Assembly: GCF_028688855.1 (NCBI RefSeq)
Contig: NZ_JAQTXI010000011.1
Location: 62,001-126,000, forward strand
DNA from: Neomegalonema sp.
GTDB lineage: Bacteria; Pseudomonadota; Alphaproteobacteria; Rhodobacterales; Rhodobacteraceae
Reading direction: 5' to 3'
Length of the DNA: 64,000 nucleotides
This document shows positions 18,101 through 25,408 of this stretch, in pieces. Every line of letters begins with the position of its first letter. The stretch's first letter is position 1. Both the position numbers and the translations under genes were made by a program. The notes beneath the pieces are model-generated. The model ran no database searches. It was not told where the DNA came from and saw only the letters and a list, made by a program, of their open reading frames with translations.

Positions 18101-18327
18101 AAATTGCTGGCCGTGCGGAGCCGCTCGGCCGAGCCCGGATGATTGTAGTCGGCGAAGACCTGCCCCCTGATCACCGTGCCCGCGGCCGTGGCCGCGGAGG
18201 CCTGCGGCGTCCGGGCCAGGGAGGCTCCGAGGAGGATCGACGCGGCCAGGGCCGTTCTGCAGGCGACGCGGAATGAGAAGAGCGTCGCGAGGGCAGGCGT
18301 CCGGGCGGCGAGGCTTTGGATTCCCAT
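12172..18327 (-). CDS. giant exported DUF11-domain protein with a C-terminal outer-membrane beta-barrel
   Basis: This 2051-aa protein is the last gene of the surface-protein cluster. A signal peptide (residues 1-45) ends in ASAATAAG. The segment TVIRGQVFADYNHPGS, and the calcium-like loop DLDRDGKWSAGD near residue 141, match the N-terminal module of its two neighbours. A DUF11-like domain lies near 676-800 (RVEKTVSASTAQVGDFLRYE). A carboxypeptidase-regulatory-like fold lies near 875-905 (AVTDERGYFSLYGVQSG). A beta-sandwich lies near 1074 (LYVNGVAVPQ). Then comes the motif YYPVYGDGSVTGYEAQARSP near 1325, common in uncharacterised outer-membrane proteins. From about 1250 to the end the pattern is alternating beta-strands, finishing in an aromatic-rich barrel end (GYNFSGF, then VYMRVNIKFDEDLF). 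It probably sits in the outer membrane as an anchor or conduit. The function is unknown. Confidence 0.8.
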   Translation of the reverse strand: MGIQSLAARTPALATLFSFRVACRTALAASILLGASLARTPQASAATAAGTVIRGQVFADYNHPGSAERLRTASNFASLRVRGVQTGLLGELAPLSAMPGDLVALPHSLTNTGNMPSSYALGSPAFLGEWRLESPFFALDLDRDGKWSAGDLVVDSPIRLPETGDNSVTILLVGVVPRGVPLGATIRPEISVRISDPHPDATVREIASVRDMVTVARPGAARLTKSLAASCSAAIPPGGEFSILLGASGIDRLAPHVRAFPVDGGSTRGAMIEDVLPREAFPVASAPQLSLSGSHALLGFGEGAAVVWRSWAAWNGVERPTRIGFFLPEGVLASGAEARMTYRLQALSAGRLASFASTPAVFDAEGDGRLDGSFDLSGAAPCAPVTPGACFAEANGAFALAGFEASAVESALNQARSALYYFTPEGAPLTGDSEAALILRAPAAAALVDEFLAEISDESTGDMIRARLTPVPGRSGYYAMEEAARIQREAPSGRSLICQTGDSASCALQSGLRSRLTAKISAAGCSDLLQVEALVDSGGVTFVGSTPTAARLPDTEVSFSRVETPGAPAALARSSSAASGLSVVSDAQGLFRLPQGLPVGDYCVTAAKEDHVFPSLALVASTPFSGRVVDPAFALGCGRDAVFQVAAARLSAHGADLGGLDIPLDLYAAPIVDQGLRVEKTVSASTAQVGDFLRYEVKIENRTGRLLSGTVLRDEASRGLSFAPGSLRIDGAAPAREAWSFEAPNANLFRLGEMAAGETRSVSYVMRVGAGASGDLLNSAWATGLRPDATRVDSAVSRARVKLENKGPISDENYLIGRVAVVSACERLPDRIDALGLDDAGLGTLRLPRSDGTLVRPRVWPLAGARVWLETGVYAVTDERGYFSLYGVQSGPHVARLDGETTPRGLAPASPRSVLSTGGWSQFVNLRFGDLARADFHLVADCAQMEALWSEIATDSAQPRIERQLDEAVRFESRVRDLESDLRARARGDGDVGRGLSGDLRADSPLLERREAQVAESAREQIPARASMPRSEEAVQSLTAEMGREGRWLWPKDGISRDGRFMAAIRADAEPTLYVNGVAVPQSQLGERLRNPAARAELVAWYGVSLTAGPNQIEIRGRDQFGNERVLATTTASRPGAPARLALVSDRSSLPADGGRSLAQLTLKLTDDAGIPVEGVSFATLHAEDGAWMTQDLDGKARGLQVRLEDGVARVELASSVRPGPVRVTAESDDKRKAELDLRFSADERPLMGVGLLAFEANFAGRGWRIPESLRAIDDEDDYGESYEIGARGAVFLKGKIRGDALLTLLYDSSRTEDDKLFRDLDPNAYYPVYGDGSVTGYEAQARSPLYVRLEKGGFMGMWGDFVTDAENDLKLGGLRRNLTGVNATYEGEGWRAQVFAARPDASTRRIEIQGLGLAMGYQLPGAPIRSGAERLSIIVRDRLNPGILLSRREVRRGSDFTLDYDSGRLDFFSPVPSLDDDLNPVYIEAIYEGESGGEAYTVAGARIERELTEGLRVGGAWSHVDDPEERNRLAAVYAEYRPDDDVRIRAEGAWSRNPDTGATGTAVLVEGEAQLGRGWRADGGFGRAEADFQGESASVSSGRMEARAGVQGPLGDLAELRAQGVYSADLVEDNWRASAEAELRRNFGPVEGRLGVRHEQAETGAERTEQTFVTTGLRASTDILGRSVSGTLEAARAVDTPAFRASARLDVQATPDTAFYVKHEFANDDATVTGPEGDGYLSLADAFSQGRTVVGVENDWRPDTRVYSETRLTGSRDGRGVENAVGLRGDYALAEKLTLQAQGEHVRAFAGDGPDSAALSLALRDERSQAMSRALRLESRVQDKDWTFGATAALVGRATEELTLFSAARYEGRLPDTGFSSHRAHVRLGLAFRPTNNRTHVLAYYEAEYERTASALREDSLNHILAAHINTQATDRLQVSGRLGLRFTDQRFDGARYRSEVGLADVRVLYGLTDRFALEGRGGALTAGWGASTSWSGGLGFNYAATENVEFGVGYNFSGFREEDLDPQGYNREGVYMRVNIKFDEDLFNWLAAP

Positions 18328-18565
18328 GGGGCGGAGCTTTCCATGAACGGCGGCGTCCGGAGACGCTTCGGGATCTCTGCGCCCCTGGGATGCGCGGGCG
18401 GGATCTCCACGCTCGGGGAAGGGCGCGGGGATGCTCCGCCCGCCCGGAGTTCCGGGGCGCGGGGGCCTTCGCCCGCGAAGACGCGGGCGGGGCGGCGGCG
18501 GGCGGCGGAGACTGAAAATGACCTAACGAATGAAGCCGGCCGCAGCGCGGAGCGTCGGGCCGGGG

Positions 18566-18589
18566 GGGAGGGGCGCGGACGCCCCTCCC
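18566..18589 (-). promoter_or_regulatory. strong intercistronic hairpin without a U-tract
   Basis: A perfect 10-bp GC stem (GGGAGGGGCG at 18566-18575, CGCCCCTCCC at 18580-18589) with a 4-nt loop lies 20 bp after the stop of the 993-aa gene. On the minus strand it is followed by C/G-rich sequence, so it is not a classic terminator. It may be an RNA-stability or attenuation element setting the ratio of the two large proteins. Confidence 0.5.
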
Positions 18590-18608
18590 TGTTGTCTTCA
18601 GGGCCGGA

Positions 18609-21590
18609 TCACTGGATCCGGGTCGAGAAGCGGATCCGGAAGGTCTGGCCGGGCAGCAGTTCGCCGCCGGTCAGCAGGCCGCTGGCGTCGAGCGTGATGT
18701 CGCCCGAACCCGAGACGTTGAAGCCGGCGAGCGGAGGCGACGCCGCGAAGGTGCAGACCGAAGAGGTGTTCTCGAGGCAGAAGCGGCCGGTGTTGGCGAC
18801 GTAGGTGGTGAAGTCGGGCACGGCGTCGCTGACGACGATCGTGTTGACCGGCTCGGTGCCGACGTTGGCGCCGACGATCTCCCAGACCGCGCAGTCGCCG
18901 GGGTTGGCGCGGGACGCGTTCTCGGTGAAGGCGCCGTCAGGGCCCAGGTCGTCCAGAGCGACGCCCGCGCAGAGCGCGTCCACGGCGGCGGTCTTGGTCA
19001 GGCGCAGAACGCCGGTGGCCACGCGGTAAGGCACGCGGGTGGTCTGGGTGGTGGCGCCGTCGGTGCCCGAGAGGGTGACGGTCACGCGCTGGTCGACCGA
19101 AGCGCTGGTCGGGGCCTGCACGTCGATCCAGACCGGGATCTCCTGGCCGGGGGCCAGAGGCACCTTGCCGCCGTTGACGAGATTCACCGAGGTGGTCGTG
19201 CCGTCCGGATTGCGGACGAAGACCGGGGAGCCGTCGGGGATGGTCTCGAGCGCGCGGTCAGGCACGCCGTCGCCGTTGGTGTCGACCCAGATCGTCGAGC
19301 CCCAGGAGGGGTCGGAGCTGGCCACCGTCAGGTCGTATTCGCCGGGCGTGTTGCCGGTGTTGGTCAGGGTGTGGTCGGTGCGGCTGGCGGCGCCCGGCGC
19401 GATCGGCTGCTCGTCCTTGTCGGCCGAGAGCTGATAGCGGGGATCCGGCGAGACCTTCACCGCGTCGAGCTTGACGTCCGACACGCCGGTGCTCTGCGAG
19501 CGCACCGAGAAGAAGATCGGATAGGCGCCGTCGACCAGAGCGTCGAGGGAGGCGTCGGCGGAGGCGGTCTGGCTGCGGAAGTCCGCCGTGTAGTTGGCGA
19601 GGGCCTGAGCGTAGTCGCTCGGAACCTGCACGACGGCGGTCAGGGAGTAGACCCCGCCGGACTGCACCGCCGGAGTGGTGGTGATCTGCTGGCCCGCGGC
19701 GTTCAGGAACCGGACCGACCAGCCGTCGGGCAGGGCCTGAAGCCGGGAGCCGACCGCCGCGCCCGCGAACCAGCCGCCGCCCGCATAGAGCTGGAAGCTG
19801 TCGGAGACGCCGCCGAAGTTCTTGATGTGCAGCGGGAAGCTGGCCACGCCGCCGACCGCGGCGGGCAGGGTGGTGGTGGCGGTCGCGGTCGCGGCGGCCG
19901 CGTTGTAGGCGTCGACGGCGTCCCCGGCGTTCCAGACGCCCGGATTGCTGTTGGCGAGGTCGACGCCGGCGGCGGTGATCTCGCCCAGACGGTTGATCAC
20001 CGTCGCGGATCTGGTCGCGTCGCCGACGGAGGTCGCGACGGTGGACGCGTCATAGGGCGTGCCCGGAGTCAGCGTGGCCGTCTGCGGCAGGATCGCGCGC
20101 ACCTGGAAGGTGTAGGGAGCGCCCACGGCCAGAGTCGGGGTGTTGGGAACGCCGTCGCCGTTGGTGTCGAGAAGCTGGACGGAGCCGTTCTCGTTCCAGA
20201 AGGAGAAGAGCGTGCCCGCCGGGAAGCTGTGGCCCGCCGGAACGCTCAGATTGAAGCGGTCGGGCGAGTTGCCGGTGTTGGTGACGATGTTCTTGAAGAT
20301 CACCGTCGCGCCGAGCGGAGCCGTGTCGACCAGCTGCACGCCGTCGGACGCGTTGTCGTCGTCGCCGCCGTCGTTCACGCCGTTCGCGCCGTTGACGCCG
20401 GTGTCCACGAGGGTCAGGGCGCGGACCGGAGCGGCCTCGACCTGAGCCGGGTTCGAGGGGACGGGATCCTCTTCGCCCGGAACGCCGTCGAGATCGCCGG
20501 CGGCGTAGGCGGTGTTGATGATCTGGGTGCCCGCGACGACGGTCGCCGGATTGTAGGTGACGCGGAAGGTCAGCTGGACCGAGGCGCCCGCCGGAAGCAG
20601 GGCGTCGCGGCCTTCGACGCCGACCAGAGCCGCGTCGACGACGTCGCCGTCGTTGTTGTAGTCCTGGCCGTAGGTGGTTTCGTCGATGTTGGCCACCGCG
20701 ACCGCCGCGACGTCGCCGGCGTTGCCGCCGAAGCCGGTCGAGACGATGCTGCCGCCGACCAGGGTCACGCCGTCGGGCAGGGCGTCGAAGATGCGGACGT
20801 CGGTCGCGGCGCGGCCGCCGGTGTTGCGCACCGTGACGGTGTAGGCGATCTCGCCGGTCGCCGTGTTGATGACGGCGGCCTTGGTCACCTCAAGCACGGC
20901 GTCGGAGGTGACGGTCACGAGCAGGTGGTTGGCGCCCAGAGTGGTCGGGGTCGCGTCGGAATAGGCGTTGGTCTGGCCCGCCGGAGTGGTGTCGCGCACC
21001 ACGCCGAAGGAGCCCGTCGCGCCCGCCGCGTCGACGGGGGCCGCGGTGATCACCGAGGCGTATCCGGCGGCCGCCGCCGCGCCGTTGGGCAGCTGGGCCG
21101 CGATCAGCAGCTGGGCCGCTTCGGCGCCGTTCAGGCGGACGAGGCTGGTCGTTCCGGCGCCCGAGGCCAGGACCGGCTCGCCCGCGTCGGCGACGCCGTT
21201 GCCGTTGAGGTCGCGGAAGACCTGGAGGGCGGTGAAGTCGCCGCTGTCGCCGGTGACGTTGGCCACCGAGATGCGGTACCAGGCCTCGCCGTTGCCCTGG
21301 TTGGTCAGGGTGTGCGAGGAGTAGACCGTCTGTCCGGCGGCGCCGGTCTTGCTGCGGTCCTGCGAGATGGTCGCGTCGTAGACCTGCTGGACGGTCAGCT
21401 CCGCGATGTTCGACTGCGCCTGATAGCTGTTGCCGCCCGCATCCTGATAGGTGGCGGTGGCCTGGTTGCGAATCACGGTGTTCGCCGCAGTGGCGGCGTG
21501 CGCTTCTTGCGCGACGCCCGCCAGAGCGATGAACGCCGTCGTCGTCAACGCCAAGGCGCGCACGCCCGGCTTGATGCGAATTGGCGTCAT
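18609..21590 (-). CDS. exported DUF11/calcium-loop repeat protein (993 aa)
   Basis: This predicted secreted or surface protein has 993 aa. The ATG at 21590 (MTPIRIKPGVRALALTTTAF) was chosen because it gives a clean signal peptide ending QEAHAATAAN. The mature start reads TVIRNQATATYQD. A calcium-type loop DLNGNGVADAGE lies near 128. A DUF11-like domain lies near 232 (YTVTVRNTGGRAATDVRI). An Asp/Gly-rich segment, VNDGGDDDN, lies near 400 and DTNGDGVPN near 475. Two PGAxxxxxHTLTNxGN-type segments are present. A cysteine-bearing C-terminal module begins near 867 (DALCAGVALDD) and ends in RIRFSTRIQ. The order and spacing match the 972-aa neighbour, so the two are paralogues. It has no membrane anchor of its own and may depend on the 2051-aa barrel. 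The function is unknown. Confidence 0.8.
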   Translation of the reverse strand: MTPIRIKPGVRALALTTTAFIALAGVAQEAHAATAANTVIRNQATATYQDAGGNSYQAQSNIAELTVQQVYDATISQDRSKTGAAGQTVYSSHTLTNQGNGEAWYRISVANVTGDSGDFTALQVFRDLNGNGVADAGEPVLASGAGTTSLVRLNGAEAAQLLIAAQLPNGAAAAAGYASVITAAPVDAAGATGSFGVVRDTTPAGQTNAYSDATPTTLGANHLLVTVTSDAVLEVTKAAVINTATGEIAYTVTVRNTGGRAATDVRIFDALPDGVTLVGGSIVSTGFGGNAGDVAAVAVANIDETTYGQDYNNDGDVVDAALVGVEGRDALLPAGASVQLTFRVTYNPATVVAGTQIINTAYAAGDLDGVPGEEDPVPSNPAQVEAAPVRALTLVDTGVNGANGVNDGGDDDNASDGVQLVDTAPLGATVIFKNIVTNTGNSPDRFNLSVPAGHSFPAGTLFSFWNENGSVQLLDTNGDGVPNTPTLAVGAPYTFQVRAILPQTATLTPGTPYDASTVATSVGDATRSATVINRLGEITAAGVDLANSNPGVWNAGDAVDAYNAAAATATATTTLPAAVGGVASFPLHIKNFGGVSDSFQLYAGGGWFAGAAVGSRLQALPDGWSVRFLNAAGQQITTTPAVQSGGVYSLTAVVQVPSDYAQALANYTADFRSQTASADASLDALVDGAYPIFFSVRSQSTGVSDVKLDAVKVSPDPRYQLSADKDEQPIAPGAASRTDHTLTNTGNTPGEYDLTVASSDPSWGSTIWVDTNGDGVPDRALETIPDGSPVFVRNPDGTTTSVNLVNGGKVPLAPGQEIPVWIDVQAPTSASVDQRVTVTLSGTDGATTQTTRVPYRVATGVLRLTKTAAVDALCAGVALDDLGPDGAFTENASRANPGDCAVWEIVGANVGTEPVNTIVVSDAVPDFTTYVANTGRFCLENTSSVCTFAASPPLAGFNVSGSGDITLDASGLLTGGELLPGQTFRIRFSTRIQ

Positions 21591-21898
21591 CTTCCGACCC
21601 TTTATTGTGGTTGGCCTCTGGAGAGCCGGAACGGCTCTCGGCCCATGGAGCCGCGCGTTTCGCGACGCAGTCTCCATGTGGGCGGATTTTACGAAGAAGA
21701 GGATTGAAACTTTGATAATCCGAGATCGATATCCCGCTCTCGAAAGATCGGTTTCCCCGGCGTCAGGAAGAATGAAACGAAAGAAGGGAAGACCTCGGGC
21801 GAGGCCTCCCCATCAGGATATTCAAGAATGGAGATCGTTCCGGCGCAGGATCCGGACGAGATCTTGTCCTCTTCTCCAGACCTGCGCCGTCTGGAGGA
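21591..21898 (-). promoter_or_regulatory. regulatory gap between the 165-aa and 993-aa genes
   Basis: These 308 bp hold no gene. A terminator for the upstream genes lies at 21770-21810. An AT-rich stretch at about 21680-21745 is a likely promoter area for the 993-aa gene, but I cannot choose a -35/-10 pair with confidence. A perfect 8-bp hairpin, GAGAGCCG at 21621-21628 and CGGCTCTC at 21632-21639, lies 31 bp before the ATG and would be in the 5' leader. Confidence 0.5.
21770..21810 (-). terminator. terminator after the 165-aa gene
   Basis: On the minus strand GGGAGGCCTC (21810-21801) pairs with GAGGTCTTCCC (21796-21786) with one bulge. The T-rich tail TTCTTTCGTTTC follows. It divides the four-gene cluster into at least two transcription units. 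Confidence 0.55.
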
Positions 21899-22396
21899 TC
21901 AGTTCACGCGGGCGCGGTACTTGTACTGGATGGACTGGCTCGGATGGATCGGAGCGGCGTCCACCCAGCGGACATGGGTGTATTCGGCGGCGGGCACGAC
22001 CACCTCGACGGTGCGGCCCTGGGCGTCCTGACGCAGGCGGCGCACCGGCTCGCGCTCCCAGCTCTCGCCGTTGTCGATGCTGACCTCGAGACGGTCGCCG
22101 CCGGGGGCCAGGGCCGAGTCCGCCACGTAGCTCATGCTGTCGGGGATCGGGCCGGTGATCACCACGCCCGAGATCGAGGCCGGAGACACGTTGGTGTAGT
22201 TGATCTGATACTCCACCACGTCGCCCGGCGCCGCCTCGGCGACCGGGGCCAGGATCTCCTGGCCGAGCGCGTCCCGGGAGACGACCATCGCGGTCAGCGA
22301 GGAGACCAGCGGCTCCGCCGGCTGGGCGAAGGCGGACGGGGCGAAGGCCAGCGCCGCGGCGAAGGCGGCCGGACGGAGAAGCACGGGGAGGGACAT
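21899..22396 (-). CDS. small exported single-module DUF11-like protein (165 aa)
   Basis: This is a 165-aa secreted protein. The ATG at 22396 is preferred over one at 22414 because TGAGG lies 8 bp upstream of it. The signal peptide MSLPVLLRPAAFAAALAF ends near SAFAQP. The mature part is one DUF11-like beta-sandwich with GDVVEYQINYTNVSPASISG, then ITGPIPDSMSYVADSA, and ends SIQYKYRARVN. That end resembles the last strand of the large neighbours (VRFTVRIQ and RIRFSTRIQ). It contains no cysteine. It follows the 972-aa gene by 93 bp and is followed by a terminator. It may act as a minor subunit or cap of the assembly, which is only inference. Confidence 0.75.
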   Translation of the reverse strand: MSLPVLLRPAAFAAALAFAPSAFAQPAEPLVSSLTAMVVSRDALGQEILAPVAEAAPGDVVEYQINYTNVSPASISGVVITGPIPDSMSYVADSALAPGGDRLEVSIDNGESWEREPVRRLRQDAQGRTVEVVVPAAEYTHVRWVDAAPIHPSQSIQYKYRARVN

Positions 22397-22489
22397 GGTT
22401 CGAACCTCATTCACTCGGATGCGGCGGGGGGCGCCGGGGGAGATGGCCCGCGCTTGTGGGCGGAGGAAGGCGACGATCCCGGACGCCCG

Positions 22490-25408
22490 TCACTGGATGC
22501 GGACCGTGAAGCGCACTTCCGCGCTCTGGCCGGGCCGCAGACAGTAGTTCTCGGGGATCAGGTCGCCGTCGATGTCGAGAGGGGCGCCGACGTCGCACGC
22601 GATGGTCGCGCCCGAAATCAGGCAGGATCCGCCGCCCGGCGGGGGTTGGCTGACGATATGCGGAGAACCTTGCAAAAGGGTGAATTCCGGCGCCTCGTCC
22701 TCCAGCCGCACGGCGCAGATGGACTGCGCGCCGAGATTGGAGGCCGTCAGGCGCCAGATCACGCAGGCCTGGGGCGGAGCGAAGACGCCGCCGGTCGCGA
22801 AGGGCGCGTCGGGCGTCCCGTCGCAGTTCATGTCCGGCGCGCCCGCCTTCTCCAGGGTCAGGGTCGTCGGGCCGACGACGGTCGTGTCCTGGACGCTGCT
22901 GGAATAGGGGCCGATCAACGATTCGGCGATGAGCGTCGCGACGTCTCGGGCCCCTTCGGGCGCCGAGCAGGGCGCGAAGACCCGCAGCCGCACCAGAGTC
23001 CAGTCGCCCGGATGCAGCTCCACGACCAGCGGGACGCTCATGCCGTTCCAGTAGAGGGAGCGGGTGATCCAGGCCCCTGCGGCCACGCTGTAGACGGAAT
23101 AGGTCGCGCCGGTGGTCATGAAGAGCGGGGGCAGGTCGTGCATGGGCAGGAATTCGGTCGGCTCCTGGCCGGAGGGCCCCACCGGCAGCTCGATCACCGA
23201 GGTGAAGGCGGTCTGGTCGAGCAGCCGGAGCCGCACGGAGATCGGCGTCGTGCCGAGGTTCTCCACCTTGTGCAGATAGGTCGCCACGCCGCAGGGCGCC
23301 GCCGAGCCGCTGCGGTCGGGCGAGATCCGCAGCCCGTCGACGACCCGCAGCACCTCCAGATCGATCCGCACCACGTCCTGTCCGTTCGAGCCGCCGCCCC
23401 GCGCCGAGACGTAGAAGCTGCGCAGGCCCGGAGCCGCGTCCGGAGGAATCGCCATGGAGAGGTTGAAGCTCGCGACGCCGCCCGGCGTCGAGGGGGCGGC
23501 GGGCGTGAGGGGCCCGGCGTGCGGAAGCGCCGTCTGATCCGTCGCCGAGACGGTGGTCCGCACGATCCAGTCCTCGGGGAGCATCATGGTCATGGCCTCG
23601 TCGAGCCAGACCTCCAGCACGCCGTCTTCGCTCACCGAGCCTTCGTTGGCGAGAATCAGCGCCTGGTTCACGGTCTCGCCGGGACGCCCGGTCACGAGGG
23701 CGGCGGCCGAGTCGGCGGGATCCTGGTTCACGGCGCCGCCGTCGTTGAAGGCGGGGCCCGCGTTCACGGCGATGTCGAGCCGGCCGAACCGGATCTCGCC
23801 CAGGACCAGACGCGCCGAGGCCGTCACGGAGGGCGCCGAATCGAGATGGACCTGAGCCACGGCCTCATAAGGGCCGATGGCGACCGCCACGTCATGCGGC
23901 GGACGCGCCATGACCACCACCCGGCGCAGGCCGCCCACGGCCGTCACGCCGAGATCGTGCCAGCCGTCTCCGTCGCTGTCCGAAAGCGGCGTGACGCCGT
24001 CGGCGCGATAGAGCCGGAAGATCGTTCCGGGCGGAAAGCCCGCCGGAGCGCTCGCCGGATCCACCCGGATCCGCAGGAACTCGGGTTCGGTGGAGGCGTT
24101 CGCGGCGATCAGCTCGAAGCGCGCCGATTCGCCCACCGAGATCTGCGAGACGAGTTGCGCGCCGTTCTGGAGGCCGTCGTCGTCGCCGCCGTCGTTGAGG
24201 GCGGGATCGGCGTCCGCGCCCGTGTCGCGCAGCGTGACGGCGCGTTCGGGGGGCGCCGCGTCGATGGTGACGTTCGAGGTCTCCACGACGTAGCCGCCGT
24301 TCTGGGGATCGACGCCGATGACCTTCGCCTCGTTGTGGATCTTCGTCCCGCGCACATATCCGACGGGCGGAGTCGCGAGGAAGCTGACCCTGACCGTCGC
24401 CCCGGGGGCGAGGTCATGGCCCGCGCCGCCGAGATAGAGGCCGCCCGGATCCAGAGGATCGCCGGAGACGTCGAGGGGCGCACGGACGGGGATGGTCGGC
24501 GGATCGACGACGACCGAGCCGGGGACGTAGGTCCACTGGCCGTCGGGCAGCTCGTCGATGTGCATGTCCTCGAGGATCTGCTGGCCGCGGTTCGTCAGGG
24601 TGAGGCTGTAGCGGATCTGGTCGTCGGCGAGGCCGGGGCCGTTGGAGATCCATTCCGAGGTCTTCACCAGCTCCGGGATGGGGCTGTCCACCATGAAGAT
24701 CTGGTCGGTGTTGACGTCGAAGACGCCGGAGGTCGGGGTGAAGACGAGGTTCGGCTGACAGACGAGGGCGACCGGCGTGGCGGTCTGGGCCTTCAGCTGG
24801 AGGTTGGCGTAGGCGCCGGTCATGGGCGCCCCGGGATGGGTCTCGGCGACGAGGATGAGATTCGCGCCTTCGTTGCGCTCCAGCCGGACCACGCCCGGAG
24901 CCAGGACTCCGCCCGGACCGTTGCGCTCGAAGAGCAGCTCGTCGCCGGAATCGAGCAGGAGGTCGTAATTGCGGTCGAGATAGATCCGGATGCGGCTCAG
25001 GTTCATCGTGCCGCTGCTCTCGGCGGAGACGCAGAAGGGCGTCGTGGCGTTGCCGACGTTCTCCAGACGATGGACGAAGCGCGTCTCGCCGCCGGGAACG
25101 ATCATGCGCGTCTGGTTCTTGCTCAGGCGGCCCGTATGGACCGACTGCACCACCAGAGCCACCTCGTTGGTGGTGACGCTGCGTTCCTGGCCGTTGGCGT
25201 CCTCGTAGACCACCACCGCCTGATTGACGATTCGCGTGCCTCCGTCGGGGGAGGTGGAGGCCCAGTCGCCGACGGGGCCCCAGCCGCCGCCGGAGGCGGC
25301 TTGCGCCCGGGCGCCGGAGACGCCGCCCGCGCAGACCAGAAGCCCGGAGAACAGCGCGAAGGCCAGACCGCGTACGGAGATGGAGGCGAAGAGATTCGGA
25401 CAGCGCAT
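22490..25408 (-). CDS. exported DUF11/calcium-loop repeat protein (972 aa), first gene of the cluster
   Basis: This is a 972-aa predicted secreted protein. A signal peptide spans residues 1-36 (MRCPNLFASISVRGLAFALF to GARAQA). The mature start has RIVNQAVVVYEDANGQ near residue 57. A calcium-type loop DRNYDLLLDSGDE lies near 150. A DUF11-like domain lies near 235-300 (IRYSLTLTNRGQQI). The Asp-rich ALNDGGDDDG lies near 400, and DSDGDGWHD near 479. A cysteine-rich C-terminal module begins near 859 (DMNCDGTPD), includes CVIWRL, and ends in VRFTVRIQ. These landmarks fall at the same residue numbers as in the 993-aa protein. It has more cysteines than its paralogue, at least ten, consistent with disulfides outside the cytoplasm. 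The start has AAGG upstream and it is divergent from pyrF. The function is unknown. Confidence 0.8.
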   Translation of the reverse strand: MRCPNLFASISVRGLAFALFSGLLVCAGGVSGARAQAASGGGWGPVGDWASTSPDGGTRIVNQAVVVYEDANGQERSVTTNEVALVVQSVHTGRLSKNQTRMIVPGGETRFVHRLENVGNATTPFCVSAESSGTMNLSRIRIYLDRNYDLLLDSGDELLFERNGPGGVLAPGVVRLERNEGANLILVAETHPGAPMTGAYANLQLKAQTATPVALVCQPNLVFTPTSGVFDVNTDQIFMVDSPIPELVKTSEWISNGPGLADDQIRYSLTLTNRGQQILEDMHIDELPDGQWTYVPGSVVVDPPTIPVRAPLDVSGDPLDPGGLYLGGAGHDLAPGATVRVSFLATPPVGYVRGTKIHNEAKVIGVDPQNGGYVVETSNVTIDAAPPERAVTLRDTGADADPALNDGGDDDGLQNGAQLVSQISVGESARFELIAANASTEPEFLRIRVDPASAPAGFPPGTIFRLYRADGVTPLSDSDGDGWHDLGVTAVGGLRRVVVMARPPHDVAVAIGPYEAVAQVHLDSAPSVTASARLVLGEIRFGRLDIAVNAGPAFNDGGAVNQDPADSAAALVTGRPGETVNQALILANEGSVSEDGVLEVWLDEAMTMMLPEDWIVRTTVSATDQTALPHAGPLTPAAPSTPGGVASFNLSMAIPPDAAPGLRSFYVSARGGGSNGQDVVRIDLEVLRVVDGLRISPDRSGSAAPCGVATYLHKVENLGTTPISVRLRLLDQTAFTSVIELPVGPSGQEPTEFLPMHDLPPLFMTTGATYSVYSVAAGAWITRSLYWNGMSVPLVVELHPGDWTLVRLRVFAPCSAPEGARDVATLIAESLIGPYSSSVQDTTVVGPTTLTLEKAGAPDMNCDGTPDAPFATGGVFAPPQACVIWRLTASNLGAQSICAVRLEDEAPEFTLLQGSPHIVSQPPPGGGSCLISGATIACDVGAPLDIDGDLIPENYCLRPGQSAEVRFTVRIQ

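Noticed and set aside
22380..22420. GGTTCGAACC, resembling a tRNA T-arm
   Set aside because: There is no acceptor stem, anticodon arm or CCA end around it. It is the start region of the 165-aa protein gene.
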